This document shows, in pieces, positions 56,627-64,000 of a stretch of 64,000 nucleotides of DNA. Position 1 is the stretch's first letter; every line of letters begins with the position of its first letter. Where the stretch lies: assembly GCA_023436225.1 (NCBI GenBank), contig JAEZKA010000101.1:1-64000 (forward strand), in the 5' to 3' direction. The notes beneath the pieces are model-generated. The model worked only from the letters and a program-made list of their open reading frames with translations, ran no database searches and had not been told where the DNA came from. The position numbers and the translations under genes were made by a program. This DNA comes from Bacillota bacterium (GTDB lineage Bacteria; Bacillota; Clostridia; Lachnospirales; Lachnospiraceae).

Positions 56627-57742
56627 TTAAAGTAGCAAATTCAGGAGATCAAGAGCATAACCTGCTAACATTCCTCCTGCAAAAACAAAGGATACATATA
56701 ATATTATGGCGCGCCTCTTCATAAAGGTTGCCAGTCCTGCGATAACCCATGCACTGGTTGCAGAACCGGTTATTATAAAAGCAAGCATTGCTCCCTCACT
56801 GGCACCGCTTTCTATAAGGGATTGTATAATCGGTATTCCGGAATTCGTTGTTATGTACAACGGCAATCCGATAAGGGAAGCTAAGGGAACCGCATAGAAG
56901 CTTCTTTGTCCAAACAACACATTAATAACGGAGGCGGGAATAAAGTAATTAATAATATAGCCGATTGCGATAAAGATGATGTAAAAAAATAGTATCTGCT
57001 TTATCCCTAGTTGGAAGATCCCGATAGAGAATTCCTTCAATTTTAATTTTCTTATCCATTTCGTTGAGAGAATGGGCTGATTTGTTATAGCCTTACAGCA
57101 TAAATGATCATTCTCTGTAAATACTGCTACCCCAGAATACTTCTCCAAGTCTTTCTCATCATTAACTTCTGTACCACAAGCACAGGATGCTGCAACTGCT
57201 TCTGTACTACAAGTGCAGGATGCTGCAACTGCTTCCATAGGCTGTATGTCTGGTAATTTCATCGCCTTACCAATAAAACGGCTCTGATTAGTCAGATATT
57301 TTGTCTTCTTCTCAATTACATTCGTGATAAAACCAGATGCAAAACCAATGACTAGAGATGCCACCGTTAGCGCCGTAGCGAAGCGAAGATTAATCACACC
57401 TGAGATGAAAACAAAACCATCCGGACTCATCAGCGGCGAAGAGGTTAAAAAAGCCATAATTGGCCCCCAAGGCAAGGCTGTCGTCAGCATACCTATCAAT
57501 ACCGCTGTAGTTCCGCAAGCACATAGGGGTGTGAAGGCCCCAAAGAGAACACTCGCGATTATGGATACCTTCTTTCTCTTAAACAATATCCTTGTCAGCT
57601 TATCCGAATTCACATAGGTTCGAAGCCCGACCGCTATTAGAATTGATATTATCAATACCTTCCAGTTGTGCATCAGCGATATCCCGACCGCCTGAACGGT
57701 CTGTGTAAGCAACCCCCATACATAAGTCCAAACTGCATTCAT
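56627..57742 (-). CDS. predicted permease (DUF318/ArsP-like) with Cys-x-Cys tandem repeat
   Basis: 371-residue integral membrane protein with about eight helices. The conserved PLCACGTTAVLIGML near residue 72 and TSSPLMSPDGFVF are typical of the YraQ/ArsP permease group. The cytosolic loop (about 168-195) contains two copies of an 11-residue unit EAVAASCTCST / EAVAASCACGT, from a 33-bp DNA duplication (57171-57236), giving an added cluster of four cysteines. An ArsR gene with matching operators precedes it. Efflux of an arsenical, antimonial or other soft metal is inferred; the real substrate is unknown. Confidence 0.82.
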   Translation of the reverse strand: MNAVWTYVWGLLTQTVQAVGISLMHNWKVLIISILIAVGLRTYVNSDKLTRILFKRKKVSIIASVLFGAFTPLCACGTTAVLIGMLTTALPWGPIMAFLTSSPLMSPDGFVFISGVINLRFATALTVASLVIGFASGFITNVIEKKTKYLTNQSRFIGKAMKLPDIQPMEAVAASCTCSTEAVAASCACGTEVNDEKDLEKYSGVAVFTENDHLCCKAITNQPILSTKWIRKLKLKEFSIGIFQLGIKQILFFYIIFIAIGYIINYFIPASVINVLFGQRSFYAVPLASLIGLPLYITTNSGIPIIQSLIESGASEGAMLAFIITGSATSAWVIAGLATFMKRRAIILYVSFVFAGGMLAGYALDLLNLLL

Positions 57743-57811
57743 TGTAAATCCTCCTTTATATTCTTTCTTTGTTAACTTCCAATCTCACGGATGTCTTCTA
57801 TGATTTCCCTG

Positions 57812-57840
57812 TATATCGTATATCGCAAATATACGATATA
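57812..57840. promoter_or_regulatory. ArsR operator before the permease
   Basis: The core ATATCGCAAATATACGATAT (57820-57839) differs at two positions from the core of the palindrome upstream of arsR; an additional half-site TATATCGTA lies at 57812-57820. Confidence 0.7.
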
Positions 57841-57864
57841 ATACAACAAAAAATTAACCACCTC

Positions 57865-58167
57865 CTATAACAAATCTTTTTTTACCTGCTCAAGAAATTG
57901 CTCCAGTACCTGCTCATTCAGAAAATAACAGCTCCATAGCTCCCGCTTCTCCTTTCGGATAATATTAGCCTTCTCAAGACAGGCTAGATGCTGGGATACT
58001 GTGGATTGAGCCAACCCGGTAAATTTAACAACATCACCTACACTCACTCCATTTTCAAAAAATTCAAATCGATTACAGCAGGTAGCGATAGACTTTTCCT
58101 TCAACGCCTTGATTAATTGATACCTCGTCTTATTACTCAGTGCCGCACAGATGAGCTCGATATCCAT
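57865..58167 (-). CDS. ArsR/SmtB-family metalloregulatory repressor
   Basis: 100-residue winged-helix repressor. The recognition helix is VVKFTGLAQSTVSQHLACLE near residue 45-65. A Cys-Cys pair in IATCCNRFEF near residue 27 and further Cys in the recognition helix and near SCYF could bind a metal or arsenite. The ATG at 58167 follows AGGAGGAGG. It is first in an operon with the permease and is flanked by two matching operators. Confidence 0.9.
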   Translation of the reverse strand: MDIELICAALSNKTRYQLIKALKEKSIATCCNRFEFFENGVSVGDVVKFTGLAQSTVSQHLACLEKANIIRKEKRELWSCYFLNEQVLEQFLEQVKKDLL

Positions 58168-58219
58168 AGATGATCCTCCTCCTTTCATTTTCTTCTTAAA
58201 ATGTTAATCTCTGTCATTA

Positions 58220-58243
58220 CTATATCGTAAATTTACGATATAG
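58220..58243. promoter_or_regulatory. 24-bp perfect palindromic ArsR operator
   Basis: CTATATCGTAAA and its exact reverse complement meet at 58231/58232. It lies 53 bp before arsR and shares its core with the site before the permease. Confidence 0.85.
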
Positions 58244-58334
58244 TCAATACTTATTTTTTATTTTATTCATTTTATTCAATAATTTAAACCTGGATTTACA
58301 AAGACAACTGATTTTGTCGGCTCAGTTCAACAAA

Positions 58335-58362
58335 AGATAGAAATCACATATAGCGTGATTTC
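58335..58362 (-). terminator. Terminator after the MmcQ gene
   Basis: Minus strand GAAATCAC pairs with GTGATTTC and is followed by TATCTTTT. No gene is seen in the 326 bp between the two coding regions. Confidence 0.7.
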
Positions 58363-58493
58363 CGATACATCCAATTACGAACCTTCTCATATAAATTATT
58401 TTGCTTCTTCACTCACCTCAACCCTTCCTTCCAATTAGAGGTACTCATACAATTATTTGCTACCTCCTAATACATCTTCGTACAACCATCCGC

Positions 58494-58910
58494 TTATACA
58501 GACTTTGCATTATTACTCCTAAGTCTATTCGGCTTCTCTAGATTATCCTCTTCTAAGCTTATGAGCTTCTCCCTATCCATCTTACGAAGTCGCTTAACCG
58601 CTTCCTCATAGGAGATATCAATCATATCCCAGATCAGCCTTTCATCCAGCCCTCTGTCTAAGTATACGGTATTCTTATAGGGTTTTTGACGATCCGGGCA
58701 ATGGTAGCCGACAATGACCACCCCTGGATAGCTCTTTCGATAATAATCCGACAGCACCGGCTCACACCTCAGAGTAAGTTTCCCCTCCGGATACCATTCT
58801 AAGAAGATCCGATTACCCACTTTATAGCAGATCGGAAAGGGTCCAAAGGGAGTGTCCATAAAGGCACCTGTTTTGGTCATACAGTAATGATTAATATCCT
58901 CGTAGGTCAT
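58494..58910 (-). CDS. MmcQ/YjbR family protein
   Basis: 138-residue protein of the CyaY-like MmcQ/YjbR fold. TYEDINHYCMTKTGAFMDTPFG, RIFLEWYPEGKLTLRCEP and WDMIDISYEEAVKRL are the recognisable parts. Usually annotated as DNA-binding, without firm function. AAAGGAG lies 5 bases before the chosen ATG; 18 codons upstream are open but unlikely. Confidence 0.82.
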   Translation of the reverse strand: MTYEDINHYCMTKTGAFMDTPFGPFPICYKVGNRIFLEWYPEGKLTLRCEPVLSDYYRKSYPGVVIVGYHCPDRQKPYKNTVYLDRGLDERLIWDMIDISYEEAVKRLRKMDREKLISLEEDNLEKPNRLRSNNAKSV

Positions 58911-59017
58911 AACTTCTCCTTTCAAGGAAGACCTATGCAACCGATCTATCTTACGTATTTGCAAATGTCTATAGCCTTATTATACGGAATGAACACGACA
59001 CAGGACTGTTATGTTCA

Positions 59018-59920
59018 TTAATAATGTCTTAAAATATTTTCAGCTATCTTCTTTATCTCCTGCTTCAGCCCTTTCGGATTGACCACCTCAACCTTATCTC
59101 CAAAGCTTAATATCCAACTCAACATATAATCCTTATTCGCAAAGCCAGTCCGAAACAAAAGTCTGCCATCTTCCTGAACGGTAAAGCACTCCGTGCCATA
59201 TTCGTCGATGAGACGGTATTTGACATCGACATCGAATAGTAAGGTGATTGAAATTACTTCTTGAAAATACCGATCAAATTCTTTATTCTCGTCACTGATT
59301 TCTCTTGGCTGGAATATTTCCTCTATGTTCTTCAACTCCCATAGCCTATTCAGTTTGAACAATCGAAAATCCTGCCTTTCCTGACAATATCCGAAGACGT
59401 ACCAGCTTGCCCATTGGAAGGTCAGATAATAGGGCTCAATCCTCCTCAGACTAACACCCTTGCTGCTGTAATATCGAAAGCTGATCAGTTGATTATTTAG
59501 AATGGCCTCCTTGATTAACGCTATCTTACCAGTTAGCTCGTCCTTATAATGGGAGGAAAGATTTATAATGATACTGTCCCTGACCGAAACCACATGCTCC
59601 TTCTTAAGGAGAAACTTATTCAGAAGCTGTTCTGTTCCAAGCTTAGGGGTTATACTGTCCATTCCCCTTAGCGCTGTCACGACATACTCCATCTCCTCAT
59701 AGGTCAGAACACTCTTATCAATACGATAACCATCTGCAATGGAGATTCCACCATTTCCACCCTGGATGGTAACTACCGGAATTCCCGCCTTACATAAATC
59801 CTCAATATCTCGATTAATGGTTCTGCGCGATACCTCGAACTTCTCTGCAAGATAAGGTGCTGTGACCTTCTCTTTTTGTAACAATATCATAACAATACCA
59901 AGTAAGCGATCTATCTTCAT
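59018..59920 (-). CDS. WYL-domain transcriptional regulator (YafY type)
   Basis: 300-residue regulator. The N-terminal helix-turn-helix (RLLGIVMILLQKEKVTA; EKFEVSRRTINRDIEDLCKAG) is followed by a WYL domain (about 135-220: ISFRYYSSKG, WYVFGYCQERQDFRLFKLNR) and a WCX C-terminus. Ligand unknown. GGGGG sits 4 bases before the ATG. It lies between unrelated small genes on the same strand. Confidence 0.88.
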   Translation of the reverse strand: MKIDRLLGIVMILLQKEKVTAPYLAEKFEVSRRTINRDIEDLCKAGIPVVTIQGGNGGISIADGYRIDKSVLTYEEMEYVVTALRGMDSITPKLGTEQLLNKFLLKKEHVVSVRDSIIINLSSHYKDELTGKIALIKEAILNNQLISFRYYSSKGVSLRRIEPYYLTFQWASWYVFGYCQERQDFRLFKLNRLWELKNIEEIFQPREISDENKEFDRYFQEVISITLLFDVDVKYRLIDEYGTECFTVQEDGRLLFRTGFANKDYMLSWILSFGDKVEVVNPKGLKQEIKKIAENILRHY

Positions 59921-60002
59921 AATACCCCCATTTGACGAATTACAGAATCCTCCCAAAGCAAATTAAAATTCGCTTGGTGTATATTATTTTTCATAACTTA
60001 CG

Positions 60003-60956
60003 CTAATCCTGATCAAGATTTCCTATCATCATTGGTGATCTTGGATCATGCTTCTCATAGTTCTTGATAATGGAGGCCTCGCTATGATTGGCATAGCAAT
60101 AGACACATCCGTTTCTGCAAGTATTATAGGCGCCGATATCCACGCTCTGGACACAGCCACATTGGGTCCGCTGGTTCTTGTCCTTCTTCGCTGCAATGCT
60201 ATGTCCACAGATCCGTTCCATGACCTCCTTATCAATACAAGAGGCTGGCTCGATTCCATCACCTGATAGATCAATGGTCTCGCAACAGGCACGGAGCTCT
60301 ATGTGATAGGGCTTTGCAATCCGAACCAGCTCTGCCGCCAGATAATGCATCTCCTTGGCAGTTATCTCTCTTATCACCTGCTCTTTTACCTTCTTACTAA
60401 GCTTACTGTAACGATCCACAAAGCTGATGGTACAGATGTCCGTATATCCGGCAAGTTCCTGACAAAGATAAGAAAACTGATTCCGGTGGTAATCCATAGT
60501 ATAAGTATCATTCAGGATGATGGGGTCGTATCTCCAAAGTACTCTGCTTTTGCCAAGTCGATTGGACAATCGCCGAAAGGTGGCAAGAATATCCCGTTTA
60601 TCCCTCAGATATGGTTCTATTTCTTTACCGTAGTGCTTCAATCCCTGTTCTCTATCCTGCATAGATCCGATGCTTGTCTCATAGCCTATGACTGGCAGTC
60701 CATAGGGGGTCAGGGTGAATTGAAAATAATATGCATATCCCATACGGTCCAATTGCTCAAGCTGCTCTATCATCGGTTCAGGATCCTTTGTCCAGAATAC
60801 GATACCGTCGATATTTCCTACTGATAGATCAACTTTACAAACCTGTGTATGATTCATCGGATTGCGATATAAAGCATAACCATCCTTCAATCGATTAAAA
60901 AACCATTCCGAATAATAACACGGCAAATCCGTTCTACGCGATGCAGATAATATCAT
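60003..60956 (-). CDS. DUF1848 family, radical-SAM-like protein
   Basis: 317-residue cytosolic protein. ILSASRRTDLPCYYSEWF, VFWTKDP and YYFQFTLTPYG open the TIM-barrel-like body. The C-terminal CGCVQSVDIGAYNTCRNGC followed by VYCYANHS places cysteines as expected for an iron-sulfur cluster at an unusual, C-terminal position. Function unknown; often near genome-maintenance genes. GGAGG lies 5 bases before the ATG. Confidence 0.82.
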   Translation of the reverse strand: MILSASRRTDLPCYYSEWFFNRLKDGYALYRNPMNHTQVCKVDLSVGNIDGIVFWTKDPEPMIEQLEQLDRMGYAYYFQFTLTPYGLPVIGYETSIGSMQDREQGLKHYGKEIEPYLRDKRDILATFRRLSNRLGKSRVLWRYDPIILNDTYTMDYHRNQFSYLCQELAGYTDICTISFVDRYSKLSKKVKEQVIREITAKEMHYLAAELVRIAKPYHIELRACCETIDLSGDGIEPASCIDKEVMERICGHSIAAKKDKNQRTQCGCVQSVDIGAYNTCRNGCVYCYANHSEASIIKNYEKHDPRSPMMIGNLDQD

Positions 60957-61038
60957 AGGGACCTCCATCTTTATGTATCATAGCACTAATACTAATTTAT
61001 TTATTTATTAAATTGAAAAAACTATTCTTATCGATCAT

Positions 61039-62019
61039 TTATACTTCTTTCTTAATCCATTGGGTCATTCCAGCACCTCTATTGTCATTAGGGCGTTCCT
61101 CAAAGCCAAATTTCTTGTAGAAGCCTTCCTTACCTTTGGCTGCCATGAGACTGATATAACTTACTTCTCCCAGTGCTATTCTATTATTAATAAAATCCAT
61201 CACTTCCTGCATTAATGCTCTACCAATCCCCTTACCTTGATATTCAGGATGCACCACAACATCAAGAATTAGTGCAACACAGCCTCCATCGGTCAATACT
61301 CTGGACATACCAATCGTCCTATCACCGTCCTTTGCCGCTATGACAAAATCGCTTCTATTCAGTCCTGCCAGCGCTTGCTTCTCAGGTATCATGCCCCAAC
61401 CAGCTAAGTCACGCAGATTGTTATAATCAGTAACCTCTAAATCATGATCATATCTAATATTCAAACCCATATTATCATCCACCTTACTTATGATATTTCC
61501 CCTTAAAATGCTGATGTTATGCTCAATCCATTCGACTGCTTCAATGACCATCCTCTTATAATCTTCTTTTCTATATACTGCCTCTATTAAAAGCTTCTTC
61601 ATATCATGAGCAGATACAAATTTAACCTCGTCTACCTCATCCTCCTGAAGGATACAATCACTGAGCCTAAAATTGGCTATAGCAAACCATATATCTGCAA
61701 TGTATCGCTCACGACGGACCGTAAGAATATGATACAGATTCTCCTTACAGAGTCTAATACCGACTTCTTCCTCCACCTCTCGAATGGCAGCTTCATAACT
61801 CTCTTCGCCGCTGACAACAGCTCCCCCGGTTACATCCCAGACCCCAGGCAATATCGGCTTCTTCATGGAGCGCTTCTGAACCAGGAATTCACCTTGAAGA
61901 TTACAGAGGTAAACATGTACAGCCATCATATACTCGTCGGTTCGAAGTTCCTCTCCCCGCTCGATTATCCTGCCTGTCTTATTTCCTTCTCCATCAAGCA
62001 CATCCCATAATTCAGCCAT
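61039..62019 (-). CDS. Nudix hydrolase-GNAT acetyltransferase fusion
   Basis: 326-residue two-domain protein. Residues 1-175 are a Nudix domain with the full box GGAVVSGEESYEAA followed by IREVEEEVG, of the IPP-isomerase-like subgroup (starts AELWDVLDGEGNKTGR). Residues 190-326 are a GNAT domain with the acetyl-CoA loop HPEYQGKGIGRALMQE. Both domains look intact. The ATG follows GGAGAGGGATA. The physiological substrates are not known. Confidence 0.85.
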   Translation of the reverse strand: MAELWDVLDGEGNKTGRIIERGEELRTDEYMMAVHVYLCNLQGEFLVQKRSMKKPILPGVWDVTGGAVVSGEESYEAAIREVEEEVGIRLCKENLYHILTVRRERYIADIWFAIANFRLSDCILQEDEVDEVKFVSAHDMKKLLIEAVYRKEDYKRMVIEAVEWIEHNISILRGNIISKVDDNMGLNIRYDHDLEVTDYNNLRDLAGWGMIPEKQALAGLNRSDFVIAAKDGDRTIGMSRVLTDGGCVALILDVVVHPEYQGKGIGRALMQEVMDFINNRIALGEVSYISLMAAKGKEGFYKKFGFEERPNDNRGAGMTQWIKKEV

Positions 62020-62146
62020 TATCCCTCTCCTTATACAACAATTTCTATTTATATATTCTATCAAAAGAAAATTCATTGTACAATATAACTTCCAAATTTA
62101 GTAGAAATACAAGGACAAGTATAATATAATAAAGCGGAGTGAGAAT

Positions 62147-62266
62147 TTGAAAGCTTGGTTACTAGTTCTGATCGTAGCTGGTGATCATGAACAAGCTAAT
62201 GTTCATGAGATAATACTTAATCATTATTTGGGTAATGTTCCGGTACATTACAGATTACTTAGATAA
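62147..62266 (+). CDS. possible 39-residue small protein
   Basis: A TTG start preceded by GGAGTGAG opens a frame starting KAWLLVLIVAGDHEQANVHE. It follows TATAAT at about 62121-62126 and ends 45 bp before the acetyltransferase. The N-terminus is hydrophobic and the rest is polar. I do not recognise it; it may be chance or a remnant of a P-II-like protein. Confidence 0.25.
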   Translation: MKAWLLVLIVAGDHEQANVHEIILNHYLGNVPVHYRLLR

Positions 62267-62311
62267 ATCATCTACTAAATAATAAGACAAAGATAGGAAG
62301 AGGGAATTTAT

Positions 62312-62887
62312 ATGGAGACCGAACTTACGATACGAATGGCAACAATAGCAGATGTGAAAGAAATACTGGATATCTATATTCCATATATCACAAATACAGC
62401 GATTACCTTTGAATATGATGTCCCCTCGGTCAGCGAATTTACTGATCGAATGAGCCATACTCTGAGGAAATATCCTTATCTTGTAGCAATTGCAGAGGGG
62501 AAAATCGTCGGCTATGCTTATGCATCATCCTTTAAGGCAAGAGCAGCCTATGATTGGGCTGTAGAGACTACGATCTATTTAAAGCAGGACTGCCAAGGAA
62601 GAGGCTATGGCAAAAAGCTCTATTATGCCCTGGAGGATATTCTTAAGAAGCAAAATATCATTAATCTCAACGCCTGCATTGCCTATGCAACTGAGGAAGA
62701 CGCTCATCTGAATAATACAAGCACTCTCTTTCATGAGCATTTGGGTTATAAGAAGGTAGCTCACTTCACTAGGTGTGGGTATAAGTTTGGTAACTGGTAT
62801 GATATGATCTGGATGGAGAAAATGCTCGGTGAGCATCCAGCCCACCCTGAACCGGTTATCCCGATTACTGAGCTGATAATCGAATAG
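62312..62887 (+). CDS. GNAT N-acetyltransferase (phosphinothricin-acetyltransferase-like)
   Basis: 191-residue enzyme. IRMATIADVKEILDIYIPYI and TAITFEYDVPS are PAT-like. The acetyl-CoA loop is QDCQGRGYGKKLYYAL near residue 96, and FHEHLGYKKVAHF is the C-terminal strand. PAT-like enzymes often act on methionine sulfone or other amino acids. Strong homology to characterised resistance enzymes is not implied. Confidence 0.85.
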   Translation: METELTIRMATIADVKEILDIYIPYITNTAITFEYDVPSVSEFTDRMSHTLRKYPYLVAIAEGKIVGYAYASSFKARAAYDWAVETTIYLKQDCQGRGYGKKLYYALEDILKKQNIINLNACIAYATEEDAHLNNTSTLFHEHLGYKKVAHFTRCGYKFGNWYDMIWMEKMLGEHPAHPEPVIPITELIIE

Positions 62888-62923
62888 ATTGTGATCATAA
62901 GTGCGTTGCTACTGTATGAACAT

Positions 62924-62958
62924 AAAAAATGGAGAGCATCGAATGCTCTCCATTTTCT
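62924..62958. terminator. Bidirectional terminator
   Basis: AAATGGAGAGCAT and ATGCTCTCCATTT form a 13-bp stem with a CGA loop and A/T runs on each side. It ends the acetyltransferase gene and the tRNA-Pro transcript. Confidence 0.9.
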
Positions 62959-62966
62959 TATTATAG

Positions 62967-63041
62967 TCGAGGCGACAAGATTTGAACTTGCGACCTCTGC
63001 GTCCCTAACGCAGCGCTCTAGCCAAGCTGAGCCACGCCTCG
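62967..63041 (-). tRNA. tRNA-Pro (anticodon AGG)
   Basis: 75 nt, no encoded CCA. Acceptor CGAGGCG/CGCCTCG with C1-G72 and discriminator A, D stem GCTC/GAGC, anticodon arm CTGCG-TTAGGGA-CGCAG, T arm GCAAG-TTCAAAT-CTTGT. The anticodon is AGG, which would read CCU and, after inosine formation, CCC. Confidence 0.95.
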
Positions 63042-63197
63042 AATTTGTTCCGTCCGTTTTGGACAGCAAAGTTATTATATTATGTCTACCCCCATTTTGT
63101 CAACACAAAGATTATATTTTTTCGAAGGAATTTATTGTCAAAGAATACCAGCGAAAAGTCCGGTATTCTCTGACTGCATTTATGATCTTCTAACCAT

Positions 63198-63587
63198 TTA
63201 ATCTACCGACCCGCCTCCGAAGTCTGATCCCCCTGCATCAAAGCTGCCGGAGTCAAAGCTTCCTGTATCAACACTGCCGGAGTCAAAGCTGCCAGGATTC
63301 GGATCCATATAATCCGGAATGCCATCATGGTCAGCATCTACGTCGTGAGGTTCCAGGTGATCCGGTACTCCGTCGTGATCTCTATCCAGCTGATTTTGCT
63401 CCATATAATCAGGAACTCCATTGAAGTTCATATCCCAGGTACCGGTATGCATCGTATCATTCATATGCATATTGGGATCATCCGATCCCATATCCCTGCC
63501 CCTGTAATTCCTTCCCTGATTTCTAAACATAGACATTACCAGTGATACAATAACAAACAGAAAAATAATATAAAATATTCCCGACAT
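63198..63587 (-). CDS. membrane-anchored protein with calcium-binding thrombospondin type-3-like repeats
   Basis: 129-residue protein. One N-terminal helix (IFYIIFLFVIVSLVMSMF) is followed by a spacer and repeats with the pattern D-x-D/N-x-D/N-G-x-PD: NFNGVPDYME, DRDHDGVPDHLE, DADHDGIPDYMD. The C-terminus is Ser/Gly/Asp-rich (GSFDSGSVDTGSFDSGSF). The repeats probably bind calcium on the outside. Function unknown. Confidence 0.75.
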   Translation of the reverse strand: MSGIFYIIFLFVIVSLVMSMFRNQGRNYRGRDMGSDDPNMHMNDTMHTGTWDMNFNGVPDYMEQNQLDRDHDGVPDHLEPHDVDADHDGIPDYMDPNPGSFDSGSVDTGSFDSGSFDAGGSDFGGGSVD

Positions 63588-63720
63588 ATCCTTATACTCC
63601 TCCCATAGATGTAATTATATCATAATTAATATATTCTACCTTGAAGCAATACAATCATACCAAATAATAACATTTACAATATAAGAATGCAACACGTATA
63701 ATTATTGATAGTTTAGATAA

Positions 63721-63748
63721 CAAAAAAAGCACTCATACGAGTGCTTTA
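63721..63748 (-). terminator. Terminator of tRNA-Thr
   Basis: Minus strand AAAGCACTC and GAGTGCTTT pair across TATA-like loop bases, followed by seven T residues. Confidence 0.9.
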
Positions 63749-63821
63749 AGCTGTTGGGCAGACTTGAACTGCTGACCTCCTCATTACCAATGAGGTGCTC
63801 TACCAACTGAGCTACAACAGC
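63749..63821 (-). tRNA. tRNA-Thr (anticodon GGT)
   Basis: 73 nt, no encoded CCA. Acceptor GCTGTTG/CAACAGC, D stem GCTC/GAGC, anticodon arm CCTCA-TTGGTAA-TGAGG, T arm with TTCAAGT. Discriminator T. Anticodon GGT reads ACC and ACU. Confidence 0.97.
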
Positions 63822-63858
63822 AAATGCAGGGTTGTCCTATATGACTGAAGTGATTGGT

Positions 63859-64000
63859 TTATATCACTTTGAGTACCTGATTTAATTTCGTCTTAATCCT
63901 AGTCAATGCATTGTCGATTGTCTTTGGCTCTTTACCAAGAACCTCTGCAATCTGTAAATATTTTAAATCCTGCATATATAGGCCTAAGACTCGTTTTTCC
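63859..64000 (-). CDS. C-terminus of a sigma-70 family factor, probably SigH (partial)
   Basis: The reading frame enters from the right edge and ends at 63859. It encodes EKRVLGLYMQDLKYLQIAEV then LGKEPKTIDNALTRIKTKL, the region 4 helix-turn-helix. The KTIDNALTRIK block is characteristic of the sporulation sigma factor SigH group. Only the last 46 codons are in the window, so the gene cannot be fully identified. Confidence 0.7.
   Translation of the reverse strand, partial: EKRVLGLYMQDLKYLQIAEVLGKEPKTIDNALTRIKTKLNQVLKVI

Noticed and set aside
1..64000. CRISPR array, prophage or integrated element
   Set aside because: No regularly spaced repeats, phage structural genes, integrase, transposase or tRNA-flanking attachment duplications were seen.

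Overview
The window looks like a chromosomal segment of a spore-forming, plant-polysaccharide-degrading clostridium, most probably a Lachnospiraceae relative of Lachnoclostridium phytofermentans. This is inferred from moderate-low GC, an alpha/beta-type small acid-soluble spore protein, SpoIID-like and SleB-like wall proteins, a SigH-like sigma factor at the right edge, and a GH94 phosphorylase beside a GH8 reducing-end xylanase. Most genes lie on the minus strand. No transposase gene, prophage or CRISPR array was seen.

Layout. 0-9.2 kb: a xylo-oligosaccharide module with a GH94 phosphorylase and GH8 Rex, then Hsp33, a methyltransferase, xylulokinase, and a divergent ROK repressor with readable promoter and operators. 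9.2-18.4 kb: HAD phosphatase, a spore SASP and the giant AddA and AddB repair proteins, separated by a 191-bp palindromic element. 18.5-24.4 kb: DegV protein, NAD synthetase, a truncated acetyltransferase, a strong 6S RNA candidate with promoter and terminator, and a two-component system. 24.8-33 kb: a bacterial Ig-like secreted protein, small enzymes and carAB. 33.3-39.5 kb: two tandem SpoIID-like/peptidoglycan-binding paralogues, a 316-bp near-perfect palindrome, a polysaccharide deacetylase, thiT under a TPP riboswitch and a lipoprotein amidase. 39.5-45 kb: MocR-type regulator with a divergent ferredoxin-fused aldo/keto reductase, a lone four-helix membrane module, a serine hydrolase and a MerR regulator with a 19-bp-spaced promoter. 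45-51 kb: groESL with CIRCE, two cysteine-rich DUF proteins and glnS. 51-58.2 kb: SleB-like hydrolase, a membrane metallopeptidase-like protein, metNIQ with a long leader, and an ArsR-controlled permease. 58.4-64 kb: small cytosolic proteins, a Nudix-GNAT fusion, two tRNA genes and a partial sigma factor.

How parts work together. Rex would release xylose from the reducing end of xylo-oligosaccharides, XylB phosphorylates the derived xylulose, and the ROK protein, with two copies of one box between it and xylB, probably represses this. Several loci carry their whole regulatory logic in DNA: CIRCE for groESL, the TPP aptamer for thiT, matching palindromes for the ArsR-permease pair, and a MerR operator inside its promoter. 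The least conventional signals are a methionine- and cysteine-rich open reading frame with a downstream terminator in the metNIQ leader, two unrelated palindromic elements, and an 11-residue Cys-x-Cys tandem repeat inside the permease.
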